A stretch of 64,000 bases of DNA from Curtobacterium aurantiacum (GTDB taxonomy: Bacteria > Actinomycetota > Actinomycetes > Actinomycetales > Microbacteriaceae). A model generated the notes under the pieces. It searched no databases. It was not told where the DNA came from and worked only from the letters and a program-made list of their open reading frames with translations. Below are positions 1 through 11,237 of this stretch, one piece after another; the first letter of the stretch is position 1; each line of letters opens with the position of its first letter. Location of the stretch: positions 310,001 to 374,000 of the forward strand of contig NZ_JAHEWN010000001.1 in NCBI RefSeq assembly GCF_018598555.1. Reading direction: 5' to 3'. A program made the translations under genes and the position numbers.

Positions 1-1329
1 GCGCTCATCGAGGCGAGCGCCGACGACAGGGTCATCGGTGTCACCACGTGGATGCACACGTTCAGCCCGGCCAAGATGTGGATCGGCGGCCTGCAGGCCC
101 TGACCAAGCCGCTGCTGCACCTGCACACGCAGGCGAACGTCACGCTGCCCTGGGCGGACATCGACTTCGACTTCATGAACCTCAACCAGGCCGCGCACGG
201 CGACCGTGAGTTCGGTTACGCCCTGGCCCGCCTGGGCGTCCGGCACGCCACGGCCGTCGGTCACGTCTCGGACCCCCGCGTCCAGCAGCGCGTCGCGAAC
301 TGGACCCGTGCCGCGGCCGGTGCGGCAGCCGTCCGGTCGCTGAAGTTGACGCGCTTCGGCGACAACATGCGCTACGTCGCCGTCACCGAGGGCGACAAGA
401 CCGAGGCCGAGATCGAGCTCGGCGTGCAGGTCAACACGTGGGCCGTCAACGAGCTCGCGGCAGCAGTGGAGGCCGCAGAAGCGGACACGGCAGCGGTCGA
501 CGCACTCGTGGCGACGTACGAGCGCGACTACGACGTGGACCCGTCACTCCGCAGCGGCGGCGGCGAACGGCACGCCGCGCTCCGCGACGGCGCCGCCATC
601 GAGATCGGTCTCCGCACCCTGCTCGCGCAGAACGGCAGCGCCGCGTTCACCACGAACTTCGAGGACCTCGGCTCGCTCAAGCAGCTGCCGGGCCTGGCCG
701 TGCAGCGTCTGATGGCCGACGGCTACGGTTTCGGTGCCGAGGGCGACTGGAAGACAGCCGTCCTCGTCCGCGCGATGAACGTCGCCGGCGCCGGCCTGCC
801 CGGTGGTGCCTCCCTGATGGAGGACTACACCTACGACCTCACCCCGGGTGCCGAGAAGATCCTCGGTGCCCACATGCTCGAGGTCTCGCCGGCACTCACC
901 ACCACGAAGCCGACGCTCGAGATCCACCCCCTCGGCATCGGCGGCAAGGACGACCCGGTCCGCCTGGTCTTCACCGCCGACTCCGGCGAGGCCGTCGTCG
1001 TCGCGCTGTCCGACACCCGCGACGGCTTCCGCCTCACCGCGAACGTCGTCGACGTCGTGCCTCCGACCGAGGCCCTGCCGAAGCTGCCCGTCGGCCGCGC
1101 GGTCTGGGAGCCCCGGCCGTCGTTCCCCGTCGCCGCCGAGGCCTGGCTCACCGCCGGCGCCGCGCACCACACCGTGATGACGACGGCGGTCGGCCTGCAG
1201 GTCGTCGAGGACTTCGCGACCATGGTCGGCACCGAGTTCCTGGTCATCGACGAGCACACCACCGCCCGCGGCTTCCGCGACGAGCTGCGTCTCCAGCAGA
1301 CGTGGCACCGTCTCGACCGCGGCTTCTAG
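1..1329 (+). CDS. araA: L-arabinose isomerase, 5' end outside window
   Basis: AraA interconverts L-arabinose and L-ribulose in the cytoplasm, the first step of bacterial arabinose use. The frame is open from base 1 and gives 442 residues; the family is about 500 long, so roughly 60 N-terminal residues lie upstream of the window. Family signatures are visible: HTFSPAKMW near the start, [21 protein letters not shown] and GAEGDW (the catalytic glutamates of the family), GAHMLEV, and AHHTV near the C-terminus (metal/catalytic histidines). The next gene starts 18 bases downstream, so araA is probably the distal part of an arabinose operon that begins outside the window. Confidence 0.96.
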   Translation, partial: ALIEASADDRVIGVTTWMHTFSPAKMWIGGLQALTKPLLHLHTQANVTLPWADIDFDFMNLNQAAHGDREFGYALARLGVRHATAVGHVSDPRVQQRVANWTRAAAGAAAVRSLKLTRFGDNMRYVAVTEGDKTEAEIELGVQVNTWAVNELAAAVEAAEADTAAVDALVATYERDYDVDPSLRSGGGERHAALRDGAAIEIGLRTLLAQNGSAAFTTNFEDLGSLKQLPGLAVQRLMADGYGFGAEGDWKTAVLVRAMNVAGAGLPGGASLMEDYTYDLTPGAEKILGAHMLEVSPALTTTKPTLEIHPLGIGGKDDPVRLVFTADSGEAVVVALSDTRDGFRLTANVVDVVPPTEALPKLPVGRAVWEPRPSFPVAAEAWLTAGAAHHTVMTTAVGLQVVEDFATMVGTEFLVIDEHTTARGFRDELRLQQTWHRLDRGF

Positions 1330-1347
1330 AGGAGTCAGGACCCCGAG

Positions 1348-2622
1348 ATGAGCGACGTGATCGCGGCCGAGCGCACCCGCACCAACTGGGCGGGCAACGT
1401 GACGTACCGCGCGTCGGCGCTGGCCAGCCCGACGTCGGTGGACGAGCTCCAGCAGCTCGTCGCGGCGACGCCGCGCCTGACGGCGCTCGGCTCGCGACAC
1501 TCGTTCAACACCATCGCCGACACCGACGCCGTCCAGGTGTCGTTGTCGGACCTGCCGCCCGTGCTCGACATCGACACGTCGCGTCGCGTCGTGCGGGTCG
1601 CCGCCGGCATGACGCACAGCCAGGTCGCGACCGGTCTGGAGGCCCGTGGCTGGGCACTCGGGAACCTCGCGTCCCTGCCGCACATCTCCACGGCCGGGGC
1701 CGTCGCCACGGGAACGCACGGCTCCGGTGTGCGGAACCCGTCGCTCGCGCAGGCGGTCGTCGGCCTCGACGTGGTGCGCGCCTCCGGTGAGCTCGCGCAC
1801 GTCGACGCCTCGTCGCCGGACGGGCTGCTCGACGCCCACCGGGTGGGGATCGGCGCGCTCGGCGTCGTCACCGCGGTGGAGCTCGCGATCGAGCCGACGT
1901 TCCAGGTCGCCACGACGGTGCACCTCGACCTGCCGTGGGACGCCGTCGCCGAGCAGTTCGACCAGGTCATGTCCGACGCGTACTCGGTGTCGATGTTCAC
2001 GTCGTTCGACGACCGCGGCGCACGGCAGGTCTGGGTCAAGCACCGCGTCGACGAGGCCGCTCCGACCGTCGACCTGGTGGCGCTCGGTGCCCGTGCCGCC
2101 TCGGGACCGGTGCACCCGGGGGCGAACGACCCGGCCGGGGTCACCGAGCAGGGCGGCGTACCGGGGCCGTGGTCCGAGCGGCTGCCGCACTTCCGGTCCT
2201 CGTTCACCCCGTCCACCGGGGCCGAGATCCAGGCGGAGTACCTGATCTCCGCGGGCTCAGCGGTGGCCGCACTCCAGGCGCTCCGACCGCTGGCGTCGCT
2301 GTTCGCCCCGATCCTCATCGCCGCGGAGGTCCGCACCGTCGCGGCCGACACCGCCTGGCTCGCGCCGTCGTCCGGTCGGCAGTCGGTCGGCCTGCACTTC
2401 ACGTTCCGTCGTGACCCCGCCGCCGTGTCCGCGGCGGTGGCCCGGATCGAGGACGTCCTGGCACCGTTCGACCCTCGGCCGCACTGGGGCAAGGTCTCGG
2501 CTGCGAGTGCGGAGCGGCTGCACGAGGCGTACCCGCGGTTGTCCGACTTCGCTGCGCTCGCCCGTGACCTCGACCCCACGGGGCGGTTCCGCAACGCGTT
2601 CCTGGCCCGCATCCTGTCCTGA
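1348..2622 (+). CDS. FAD-linked alditol/xylitol oxidase-like protein
   Basis: 424 residues, member of the VAO/ALO flavoprotein oxidase family. The N-terminal FAD domain contains GSRHSFN, where His51 matches the histidine that carries covalent FAD in Streptomyces alditol oxidase, followed by IADTD and a THGSGVRN loop; the C-terminus has the ALO-type HWGK. Alditol oxidases convert xylitol, sorbitol or similar polyols to aldoses with release of H2O2. A D-arabinono-lactone or gulonolactone oxidase role is the alternative. It follows araA by 18 bases with GAGGAG upstream of the ATG, so it is probably co-transcribed and takes part in pentose or pentitol metabolism. The family is clear; the substrate is inference. 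Confidence 0.85.
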   Translation: MSDVIAAERTRTNWAGNVTYRASALASPTSVDELQQLVAATPRLTALGSRHSFNTIADTDAVQVSLSDLPPVLDIDTSRRVVRVAAGMTHSQVATGLEARGWALGNLASLPHISTAGAVATGTHGSGVRNPSLAQAVVGLDVVRASGELAHVDASSPDGLLDAHRVGIGALGVVTAVELAIEPTFQVATTVHLDLPWDAVAEQFDQVMSDAYSVSMFTSFDDRGARQVWVKHRVDEAAPTVDLVALGARAASGPVHPGANDPAGVTEQGGVPGPWSERLPHFRSSFTPSTGAEIQAEYLISAGSAVAALQALRPLASLFAPILIAAEVRTVAADTAWLAPSSGRQSVGLHFTFRRDPAAVSAAVARIEDVLAPFDPRPHWGKVSAASAERLHEAYPRLSDFAALARDLDPTGRFRNAFLARILS

Positions 2623-2716
2623 GCCGCGCCGTTTCCCAGCGGATCGGGATGCGTTGTCCGGGTGTCGCACCGGAGCAGCGCCGGGCGTTCACATGTGAGG
2701 ACGCAAAGGTCGGGGC

Positions 2717-3607
2717 ATGGCGAACCTCAACCGCATCATCGGCATGGCCTCCAAGGCCATCGACAAGCAGCTCCAGAAGCGTGGGCAGGGGGGAACCGCG
2801 CCCGGCGCCGGATCACAGCAGGGCGGAACCGACTGGCGTGGCATCGTGCGCAGCGCCGCCGACAAGCTGACCGGCGACGACCGGAACCAGCAGCAGCCGC
2901 CGCAGCAGTACGGCCAGCAGCCGTCGCAGCAGTACGGCCAGCCACAGCAGTACGGCCAGCAGCCGCCGCCGCAGCACGGGTCCGACGCCGACAAGGTCGC
3001 CCTGGCGAAGTACGACTACCTGCTCCGCACCTCGTCGCCGGAGCAGCTCGAACAGGTCCACCACGACGCCTTCGCGCGGCTCACCGCCGCGCAGCGCCAG
3101 CAGGTGCGCGACCGCCTGAACTCCGAGCTCCCGCCCCACGAGCACCTGCGCGACGACTCGGCGGGCGGCATGGCCCGTGCGATGACCCGCGGTGAGATGT
3201 CGCGTCCGGGTCTGGTCCGACGGGTCCTCGGCGGTTCGGGCCGTTCGGGCAACGGGCGGGGCCGCGGCGGCGCCTTCGCCGGTGGTGCAGCGGTCGGTGC
3301 CGGCGCGATGGCGTTCGGTGGCCTCGCCGCAGCGGTCGCCGGGGGAGCGGTGCTGAGCGCCGCCGCCGGCCCGGTCCTGGCGGGTGCCGCTGACCTGGGC
3401 GTCGACTTCGAGGGGATCGCCTCGGGCATGGGTGACCTCGGGCTCGGTGACCTCGGTGGTGGCGTCGAGGGGATCGTCGGCGAGGGCGAGCAGCTGCTCG
3501 GCGGGTTCGGTGAGCAGGCAGCAGGCTTCGGTGAGCAGGCGTCCGGCCTCGGCGAGCAGGCGTCGAACCTCGGCAACGACTTCCTCGGTGGGCTCTTCGA
3601 CCGCTGA
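2717..3607 (+). CDS. Q/Y/G-rich low-complexity protein of unknown function
   Basis: 296 residues, not assigned to a characterised family. Residues 57-87 are almost only Q, P, Y and G in repeated QQYGQ units. A short helical, charged segment follows (about 97-150, beginning KYDYLL and including RLTAAQRQQVRDRL). After a Gly/Arg linker comes an Ala/Gly-rich hydrophobic stretch (about 180-225), and the C-terminus has repeated GEQAxGxGEQAS units that look like an amphipathic or flexible tail. There is no signal peptide. Such proteins occur in related actinobacteria and are sometimes labelled cation-transporting ATPase, but I see no ATPase motif. It stands alone between operons. Confidence 0.7.
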   Translation: MANLNRIIGMASKAIDKQLQKRGQGGTAPGAGSQQGGTDWRGIVRSAADKLTGDDRNQQQPPQQYGQQPSQQYGQPQQYGQQPPPQHGSDADKVALAKYDYLLRTSSPEQLEQVHHDAFARLTAAQRQQVRDRLNSELPPHEHLRDDSAGGMARAMTRGEMSRPGLVRRVLGGSGRSGNGRGRGGAFAGGAAVGAGAMAFGGLAAAVAGGAVLSAAAGPVLAGAADLGVDFEGIASGMGDLGLGDLGGGVEGIVGEGEQLLGGFGEQAAGFGEQASGLGEQASNLGNDFLGGLFDR

Positions 3608-3811
3608 CGCACTCGGGTGCGAACGCATCGGGAATAGCGGGACGGCGGACGGCGCTTGCAATGTTTCGTCGTGCGTCGTCCGAGGCGCGCGAGATTCGGA
3701 CGGGCCACCGTCGCGGTGTCAGGATGGACGCCGCCCGGCGGGTGAACCGTTCCGCCGTCGCAGCGACCGCCACCGTGGTCGCGACCCCCTTCCCCGAGGA
3801 GCAGCACCGTC

Positions 3812-5475
3812 ATGAGACGCCCCAACCGCCTGACGATCACCGCGGCCGTCGCCGCAGCAGCAGCCCTGGTCCTGACCGGCTGCTCGGGTGGGGGTTCGTC
3901 CGACGACGGTGCCGAGGGCACGGCCAAGGGCGGCACGCTGAACATCCTGACGCCGCAGACCTCGTTCCACCTCGACCCGGCGACCAGCCAGAGCCTCGGC
4001 ATCACGTCGCTCGGTCTCGTCGCCCGACGGCTCACCACGTGGGACGTCGAGCCGGGGAAGACGGCGAAGGTCGTCCCGGACCTGGCGACCAACACCGGGG
4101 TCTCGAGCGACGACGGCAAGACCTGGACCTACACGCTGAAGGACGGCGTCGAGTTCCAGGACGGCACGCCGATCACGACGAAGGACATCAAGTGGGGCAT
4201 CGAGCGCTCGTTCGCGCCGACCCTCAGCGGTGGTCTGAGCTACCACAAGTCGCTCCTGGTGGGCGGCGACGACTACAAGGGCCCGTTCGAGGGGAAGTCG
4301 CTCGACAGCATCGAGACCCCGGACGACAAGACCATCGTCTTCAAGCTGAACGACGCGTACGGCGACTGGCCGTGGCTCGCGTCGATGCCGGCGTTCACCC
4401 CGGTGCCCGAGGGTGAGGGGAAGGACACCGGTGCCTACGACCTGAAGCCGGTCGCCTCCGGTCCGTACCAGGTGCAGTCGAACACCCAGGGCTCGCAGGT
4501 CACGCTCGTCCGGAACAAGAACTGGAGCGCGAAGACCGACGAGGTCCGCACGGCCGGCCCGTCGAAGATCGTCTTCAAGGAGAGCCAGGACCAGTCCACG
4601 GCCACCCAGACGCTGATCGCGGACAACGGCGACGCCAAGAACTCCTTCGGGGCCATCTACCTCGGCGCCGCCGAGCTGAACCAGGTGCGCAGCAACCCGG
4701 CTGCGCAGGACCGCCTGGCCACGTCGAAGGCCGGCCCGATCACGTACATGGCGATCAACACGCAGCGCGGTGAGCTCAAGGACCTCAAGGTCCGCCAGGC
4801 GCTGCAGTACGCGGTCGACCGCAAGTCCTTCCGGATCGCCGCCGGCGGCGCGATCGCCGGCACTTACGCGTCCACGCTCATCACCCCGGGCATCGCCGGC
4901 CGCGAGGACTACGACCTGTACGAGACGAAGGCCACGGGCGACGTCGACAAGGCGAAGCAGCTGCTCGAGGAGGCCGGTGTCAAGGACCTCAAGCTGACCC
5001 TCGTCACGCAGAATGACCCCACCTACCTGGCCCAGGCGCAGGCGCTGCAGTCCGGGCTGAAGCGTGCCGGCATCGCCGTGACGCTCAAGCCGCTGGACTA
5101 CGACTCCTTCACGCAGGCGACCACCAACGGCACCGACTTCGACCTGTCGCTGTCGAGCTGGCAGCCGGACTTCCCGAGCGCGAACGCCAACCTGCAGCCC
5201 CTCTACGCCTCGTCCCAGATCGGTGGCGGCGGCTACAACGTCTCGAAGTACAGCAACCCCGAGGTCGACGCGCTCATCGCGAAGGCCAGCTCCACGGTCG
5301 ACCAGGACGACGCGCAGAAGCTCTGGGCCGAAGCGGACCAGGAGATCATGGCCGACGCCCCGGTCGTGCCGCTGATCTACGCGAAGCAGTCGTTCCTCGC
5401 CGGTTCGAACGTGCAGAACTTCCAGATCGCGGACTTCCCCGCGTACCCGAACTACCTCAAGGTCTCGCTCGAGCA

Positions 5476-5479
<4 letters not shown>
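3812..5479 (+). CDS. Peptide/nickel-type ABC transporter substrate-binding lipoprotein
   Basis: 555 residues, SBP family 5 (DppA/OppA type). It has a lipoprotein signal peptide with lipobox LTGC (lipidated Cys24) followed by a Ser/Gly-rich linker. The mature part carries family features such as LxPDLATN, WTYTLKDGVEFQDGTPITTKDI and the LRVRQALQYAVDR-like segment (here DLKVRQALQYAVDR). It would sit on the outer face of the membrane and deliver oligopeptides or similar solutes to the permeases encoded downstream. The stop overlaps the next start by four bases (GTGA). The substrate cannot be read from the sequence. Confidence 0.92.
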
Positions 5480-7202
<1,723 letters not shown>

Positions 7203-7206
<4 letters not shown>

Positions 7207-8138
7207 CGGCCAACGTCGTCGACCGACCGGTCGCACCGTCGGGCCGCACGACCGGCTTCCGGGCCGTCGTGCGCCGGGTCCGACAGGACCGCTGGGCGGT
7301 GGCCTCGGCAATCGTCATCGCGGTGTTCCTGGTGGTCGCCGTGGCGGCACCGCTCATCGCGAAGCTCTCCGGGCAGGACCCGTACGCCTACGACATCGAC
7401 GCGCTCAACTCGTTCGGTGCGCCCAGCGGTCCGGGTGGGGGCATCAGCGGTGAGCACTGGTTCGGCGTCGAGCCGCTGACCGGGCGCGACCTGTTCTCGA
7501 TCGTCACGTACGGTGCCCGGACCTCGCTCGGCATCGGGCTCGCGGCGACGCTGGTGTCGATCGTCATCGGCGTGCTCGTCGGTGTCACGACCGGGTTCTT
7601 CGGCGGCTGGTACGACCGGGTGCTCTCGCGGGTCGTCGACGTGATCTTCGGGTTCCCGTCGCTCGTCTTCATGATCGCCCTCACCGCGATCGTGCCGACG
7701 TCGTTCCCCAAGCCGGTCCTGGTCGTGCTCGTCATCGGGTTCTTCGGCTGGCCGGCCGTCGCCCGTGTCGTCCGGGGCCAGACCCTGTCGCTGGTCAGCC
7801 GGAACTACGTCGTCGCCTCCACCGCGATGGGCGCCGGGAGGTGGCACGTCATCCGGACGCAGCTGCTGCCGAACCTCGCCGCGACGATCACCGTCTACGC
7901 GACCATCTCGATCCCGTCGATGATCGGTGCCGAGGCTGCCCTGTCGTTCCTCGCCGTCGGCGTCAACCCGCCGACGCCGTCGTGGGGCCGCAGCATCGGC
8001 GACGCCATCGGCTGGGTGCAGACCGACCCCATGTACCTCGTGTTCCCCGGAGTGGCCCTGTTCCTCATCACCCTCGCGTTCAACGTGCTCGGCGACGCTC
8101 TGCGCGACGCCCTCGACCCGCGAGGGGGCACCCGGTGA
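7203..8138 (+). CDS. Dipeptide-type ABC transporter permease (DppC-like)
   Basis: 311 residues from the GTG at 7203, which overlaps the ATPase stop (GTGA). It has an N-terminal OppC segment with one membrane helix, then a periplasmic-side loop with HWFGVEPLTGRDLFS, the hallmark of DppC/OppC proteins, then about five further helices. The EAA-type ATPase-coupling loop is seen around ASTAMGAGRWHVIRTQLLPN. C-terminal GDALRDALDPR is typical of the family. It forms the membrane channel with the next gene product. The gene order binding protein, ATPase, DppC, DppB is less usual than the DppA-B-C-D-F order. Confidence 0.93.
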
Positions 8139-9139
8139 ACGCCGCGACCCTGCGGTTCCTGGCGATCCGCGTCCTCGGTGCCGCGGTCGTGCTGCTCGTC
8201 GTCGCGGCCATCACCTACGCGCTGTTCATGCTGCTGCCGACCAACCCGGCGCGGGCGATCTGTGACAAGCCGTGCACCCCGGACCGGCTGCGCGAGGTCC
8301 AGGCGTTCCTCGGCACGGACAAGCCCTGGCTCGCGCAGTTCGGCGCCTACCTGGCCGGGATCTTCACCGGCCGGACCTTCGGCAGCGGCAACAGCGTGAT
8401 CGAGTGCGCGGCGCCGTGCTTCGGGTACTCGTTCCAGCTGCACGAGAGCGTCACCGAGCTGATCCTGTCGCGCCTGCCCGTCACCGCCTCGATCGCCGTC
8501 GGCGCCGCCGTGCTGTGGCTCGTCACCGGGGTCGTCGGCGGAACCGTCTCGGCGCTGCGCCGGGGGACCTTCGTCGACCGGGCCGTGATGACGGTCGCGG
8601 TCGCCGGGGTCTCGGCGCCGACGTACCTGGTCGGGCTGCTCGGCATCCTGCTGTTCGGGTTCGTGCTCGGCGTCCTGCCGACGAGCGGGTACGTGGCGTT
8701 CAGCGACGACCCCGTCGGCTGGTTCACCCACCTGGTCCTGCCGTGGTGCGTGCTCGCGTTCATCAGTGCCGCGATCTACGCCCGGCTCACCCGCGGCGAG
8801 ATGCTCGAGTCGATGTCGCAGGACTTCGTGCGGACCGCTCGGGCCAAGGGGCTGCGGGAGCGTCAGGTCGTCGTGCGGCACGGACTCCGGACCGCGATCC
8901 TGCCCGTGGTGACGCTGTTCGGGCTCGACCTCGGGTCGCTGCTCGGCGGTGCGGTCATCACCGAGAAGGTGTTCTCGATGCAGGGACTCGGCGCGCTGCT
9001 CATCGACGCGGTGCACACGCTCGACCTGCAGGTCGTCGTCGGCTTCACGCTGTTCTCGGCGCTGCTGATCGTCACGGCGAACGTGATCGTCGACGTGGTC
9101 TACGCGTTCGTCGACCCGCGGGTGCGGCGCCGGACGTAG
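8135..9139 (+). CDS. Dipeptide-type ABC transporter permease (DppB-like)
   Basis: 334 residues from the GTG at 8135 overlapping the DppC stop (GTGA). The first helix (about 8-28) is followed by the NPA segment of DppB proteins and an extracytoplasmic loop with two cysteine pairs, ICDKPC and CAAPCF, which might form disulfides. Five further helices follow. The coupling loop is RTARAKGLRERQVVVRHGLRTAILP, and the C-terminal helix ends VDVVYAFVDPRVR, the classic DppB ending. It is the last gene of the importer operon; a family B inverted repeat lies 20 bases past its stop. Confidence 0.93.
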   Translation: MNAATLRFLAIRVLGAAVVLLVVAAITYALFMLLPTNPARAICDKPCTPDRLREVQAFLGTDKPWLAQFGAYLAGIFTGRTFGSGNSVIECAAPCFGYSFQLHESVTELILSRLPVTASIAVGAAVLWLVTGVVGGTVSALRRGTFVDRAVMTVAVAGVSAPTYLVGLLGILLFGFVLGVLPTSGYVAFSDDPVGWFTHLVLPWCVLAFISAAIYARLTRGEMLESMSQDFVRTARAKGLRERQVVVRHGLRTAILPVVTLFGLDLGSLLGGAVITEKVFSMQGLGALLIDAVHTLDLQVVVGFTLFSALLIVTANVIVDVVYAFVDPRVRRRT

Positions 9140-9158
9140 GGCCGCTGTCCGCTCGTGT

Positions 9159-9221
9159 GGTGCGAGGTTCCGTACTCCGTGTGAGGTCGTCCGCATGCCA
9201 CGGAATCGGGAACCTCGCACC
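9159..9221. repeat. Family B inverted repeat, likely bidirectional terminator
   Basis: Two 23-base arms (9159-9181 and 9199-9221) beginning GGTGCGAGGTTCC and ending GGAACCTCGCACC are complementary with a few mismatches. They lie between two convergent genes, where a bidirectional terminator is expected. Further CTCGCAC / GTGCGAG heptamers run on to about 9272. Closely related arms recur at 54199-54261 and 56859-56920, so this is a dispersed repeat family and not only a local hairpin. No T-tract follows, which is usual in such GC-rich DNA. Confidence 0.7.
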
Positions 9222-9302
9222 AGGGCGCCCGAGCCTCGCACCCGGGCGCCCGCCCCTCGCACGGTGCGAGGCTCACGCCTCAGCCTGCGCGGGCGACGTC
9301 GA

Positions 9303-10622
9303 TCAGAAGTACGTGATCCCGTGCGGCGTCCGCGGCGGCAGCAGCATCGCCCGGAGCAGCTCCACCGACGCCGGGTCCGTCGCGCGGACGAGCCCCGCCG
9401 CCGCCAGCGTGACGGGGGAGACCGACCCGATCAGCAGCGCACCGAGCTCCGCGACGTCGAGCTGGACGTCAGAGCCGGCCACGTCGACGTCGTCGGCGAT
9501 GCGCGTGACGGTGCCACGGGCCTCCTGGACGTCGAGGCGGTACGTCCCGGTGGTGAAGCCGAGCGCGTCGGTGACCCCGAGTGTCAGCGACCCGTCGACG
9601 GCGAACGGCCGCGAGGTCAGCACCGCCGCGACGTCGAGCACCCGCAGCCAGACGTGGTCTTCTTCGTGGTCGACGTCGTACGCCCGGTTGTCCCCGAGCG
9701 CCGCGACGATCGGGTCGTCGAGGCGCGAGCGGGTGTACTTCACGACGTCGTTCAGGTCGATCGAGAGCAGGAACTCCCACAGGGCGATGTAGGCCGCATC
9801 GTTCGCGTAGACCAGGTCGACGACCTCGATCGAGGTGTCGGAACCCTGCCCCTCCTTGACGCGCCAGGTGACGTAGCCGTCGAGCTCGTCGGAGCCGTCG
9901 GGACGGTGCACGGCGGCACGGACGTCCTTCGCCTTCTGTCCGTCGTGCCCGAGCAGCCCGAACGCGATCGGCCAGGTGCCGGTGTTGCGGACCATGGAGC
10001 CGGGCGTGCGGACGTGGAAGCGGTCGAAGACCGCCTTGCCGGGACCGTCGGCAAGCCACTGCGGCGTCACGACCGACACCGTGCCGGACGTCGGTACGAG
10101 GAGGGGGAGCGCCCGTTCACGGCGGACGTGCACGGCGCGCTCGCGGACGGCGCAGCCGAAGCCGAAGCGACGGTAGATGGTGCCCTCGGACGCGGTCAGC
10201 GACGCGACGGCGTAGCCCTCGGCGACGCCGCGCTCGAGCGCGTGCGTCATCATCCGCCGCAGGATGCCGCGGCGACGCTCGGTCGGTCGGACGGTGACCG
10301 CGGAGATCGCCTGCGTGTCGACGGAGGACCCGTCACCCCAGCTCAGCGCCTTGCGGAACCAGGTGAAGGTGCCGGCCGGCCACGTCTCGTCGACGGACCC
10401 CGGGAACGGCTCGCGCACGTAGACGCCGAGGAACGTCTCTTCGTCGGCGATGAAGTGGGACGCCATGCGGGCTGCGCCCTCGTCGTCCGGGAAGGGTTCG
10501 TGGAACCCCATCCCCACGGCCTGCATCCACGCAGCCGTGTCGGCGTTCGGTGCCCCCTTGTCGTCCGTCCCGGGCGCGAACTCGCGCAGCTCGTAGCGGT
10601 CGTCGAATGCGTCGTTGCTCAC
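9303..10622 (-). CDS. GNAT acetyltransferase of the Eis family
   Basis: 439 residues. The N-terminal GNAT domain shows the acetyl-CoA pocket as SAVTVRPTERRRGILRRMM, followed by EGTIYRRFGFG, typical of Eis (enhanced intracellular survival) proteins. A second GNAT-like region and a C-terminal SCP2-like domain follow, and the protein ends in an aromatic residue (ITYF), as Eis enzymes do (the C-terminal carboxylate acts in catalysis). Mycobacterial Eis acetylates aminoglycosides and protein amines at several positions. Homologues in environmental actinobacteria have unknown substrates, so resistance is possible but not shown. The gene is monocistronic; its promoter must lie in or beside the repeat-rich block at 10623. 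Confidence 0.88.
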   Translation of the reverse strand: MSNDAFDDRYELREFAPGTDDKGAPNADTAAWMQAVGMGFHEPFPDDEGAARMASHFIADEETFLGVYVREPFPGSVDETWPAGTFTWFRKALSWGDGSSVDTQAISAVTVRPTERRRGILRRMMTHALERGVAEGYAVASLTASEGTIYRRFGFGCAVRERAVHVRRERALPLLVPTSGTVSVVTPQWLADGPGKAVFDRFHVRTPGSMVRNTGTWPIAFGLLGHDGQKAKDVRAAVHRPDGSDELDGYVTWRVKEGQGSDTSIEVVDLVYANDAAYIALWEFLLSIDLNDVVKYTRSRLDDPIVAALGDNRAYDVDHEEDHVWLRVLDVAAVLTSRPFAVDGSLTLGVTDALGFTTGTYRLDVQEARGTVTRIADDVDVAGSDVQLDVAELGALLIGSVSPVTLAAAGLVRATDPASVELLRAMLLPPRTPHGITYF

Positions 10623-11237
10623 GTTCCGACACTATCGGGGCCGGGTGACGTCGCGACAGACGTGTGGTGCGTCCGTCACATGCCGGGAGTTGGGTGTCGG
10701 GCGCACGGCGTACGGCGTACGGCGTACGGCGCACGGTGCGGGGTTCGTGGGTCGGCGCGGTGGAGGTGGTTCGGTGCGGGGTTGTGGCGGGGCACGGGGC
10801 GGGCAAGTTCGCACGGGTCGGGTGATCCGGCACGGTGCGGTTCCGTGGCTCTGGGCACGAGCTCGCACCGGGAGCGGGAACGCGCACGGAGCCTCCGGCA
10901 CTGCACGGTGCGCATGCGCGACGAACCGGCATCGCACGGACGAACCCAGCACCGTGCGACTTCGTGGCCGCGTCAGTGGGGGCTCGCCCGGAGCCGCACG
11001 GTGCGGGGTTCGTGGGTCGGCGCGGTGGAGGTGGCTCGGTGCGGGGTCGTGGCGGGGCACGGGGCGGGCAAGCTCGCACGGGTCGGGCGATCCGGCACGG
11101 TGCGGTTCCGTGGCTCTGGGCACGAGCTCGCACCGGGAGCGGGAACGCGCACGGAGTCGCCGCCGCTGCACGGTGCGCATGCGCGACGAACCGGCACCGC
11201 ACGACGAACCCCGCACCGTGCGACGGGCGTGGACGCG
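10623..11237. repeat. Non-coding block with a 265-bp-period duplication
   Basis: No convincing gene. Bases 10731-10936 reappear at 10996-11201 with few substitutions and a constant offset of 265 bases, so a unit of about 265 bp is present nearly twice in tandem. Both copies start GCACGGTGCGGGGTTCGTGG and contain GCACGGTGCG, GAGCTCGCAC and GTGCGCATGCGC palindromes. Just before copy 1 there is a short array of CGGCGTA heptamers (about 10703-10730). The block separates the promoter side of the Eis gene from the end of the next minus-strand gene. Reading frames across it are open by composition only. Confidence 0.85.

Noticed and set aside
544-2190. Long minus-strand open frames over araA and the oxidase
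   Set aside because: They are shadows of the plus-strand genes: Arg/Gly/Asp-rich, no ribosome sites, no family similarity.
10623-11237. CRISPR-like array
   Set aside because: Only two long, nearly identical units, no short repeats with unique spacers and no cas genes.
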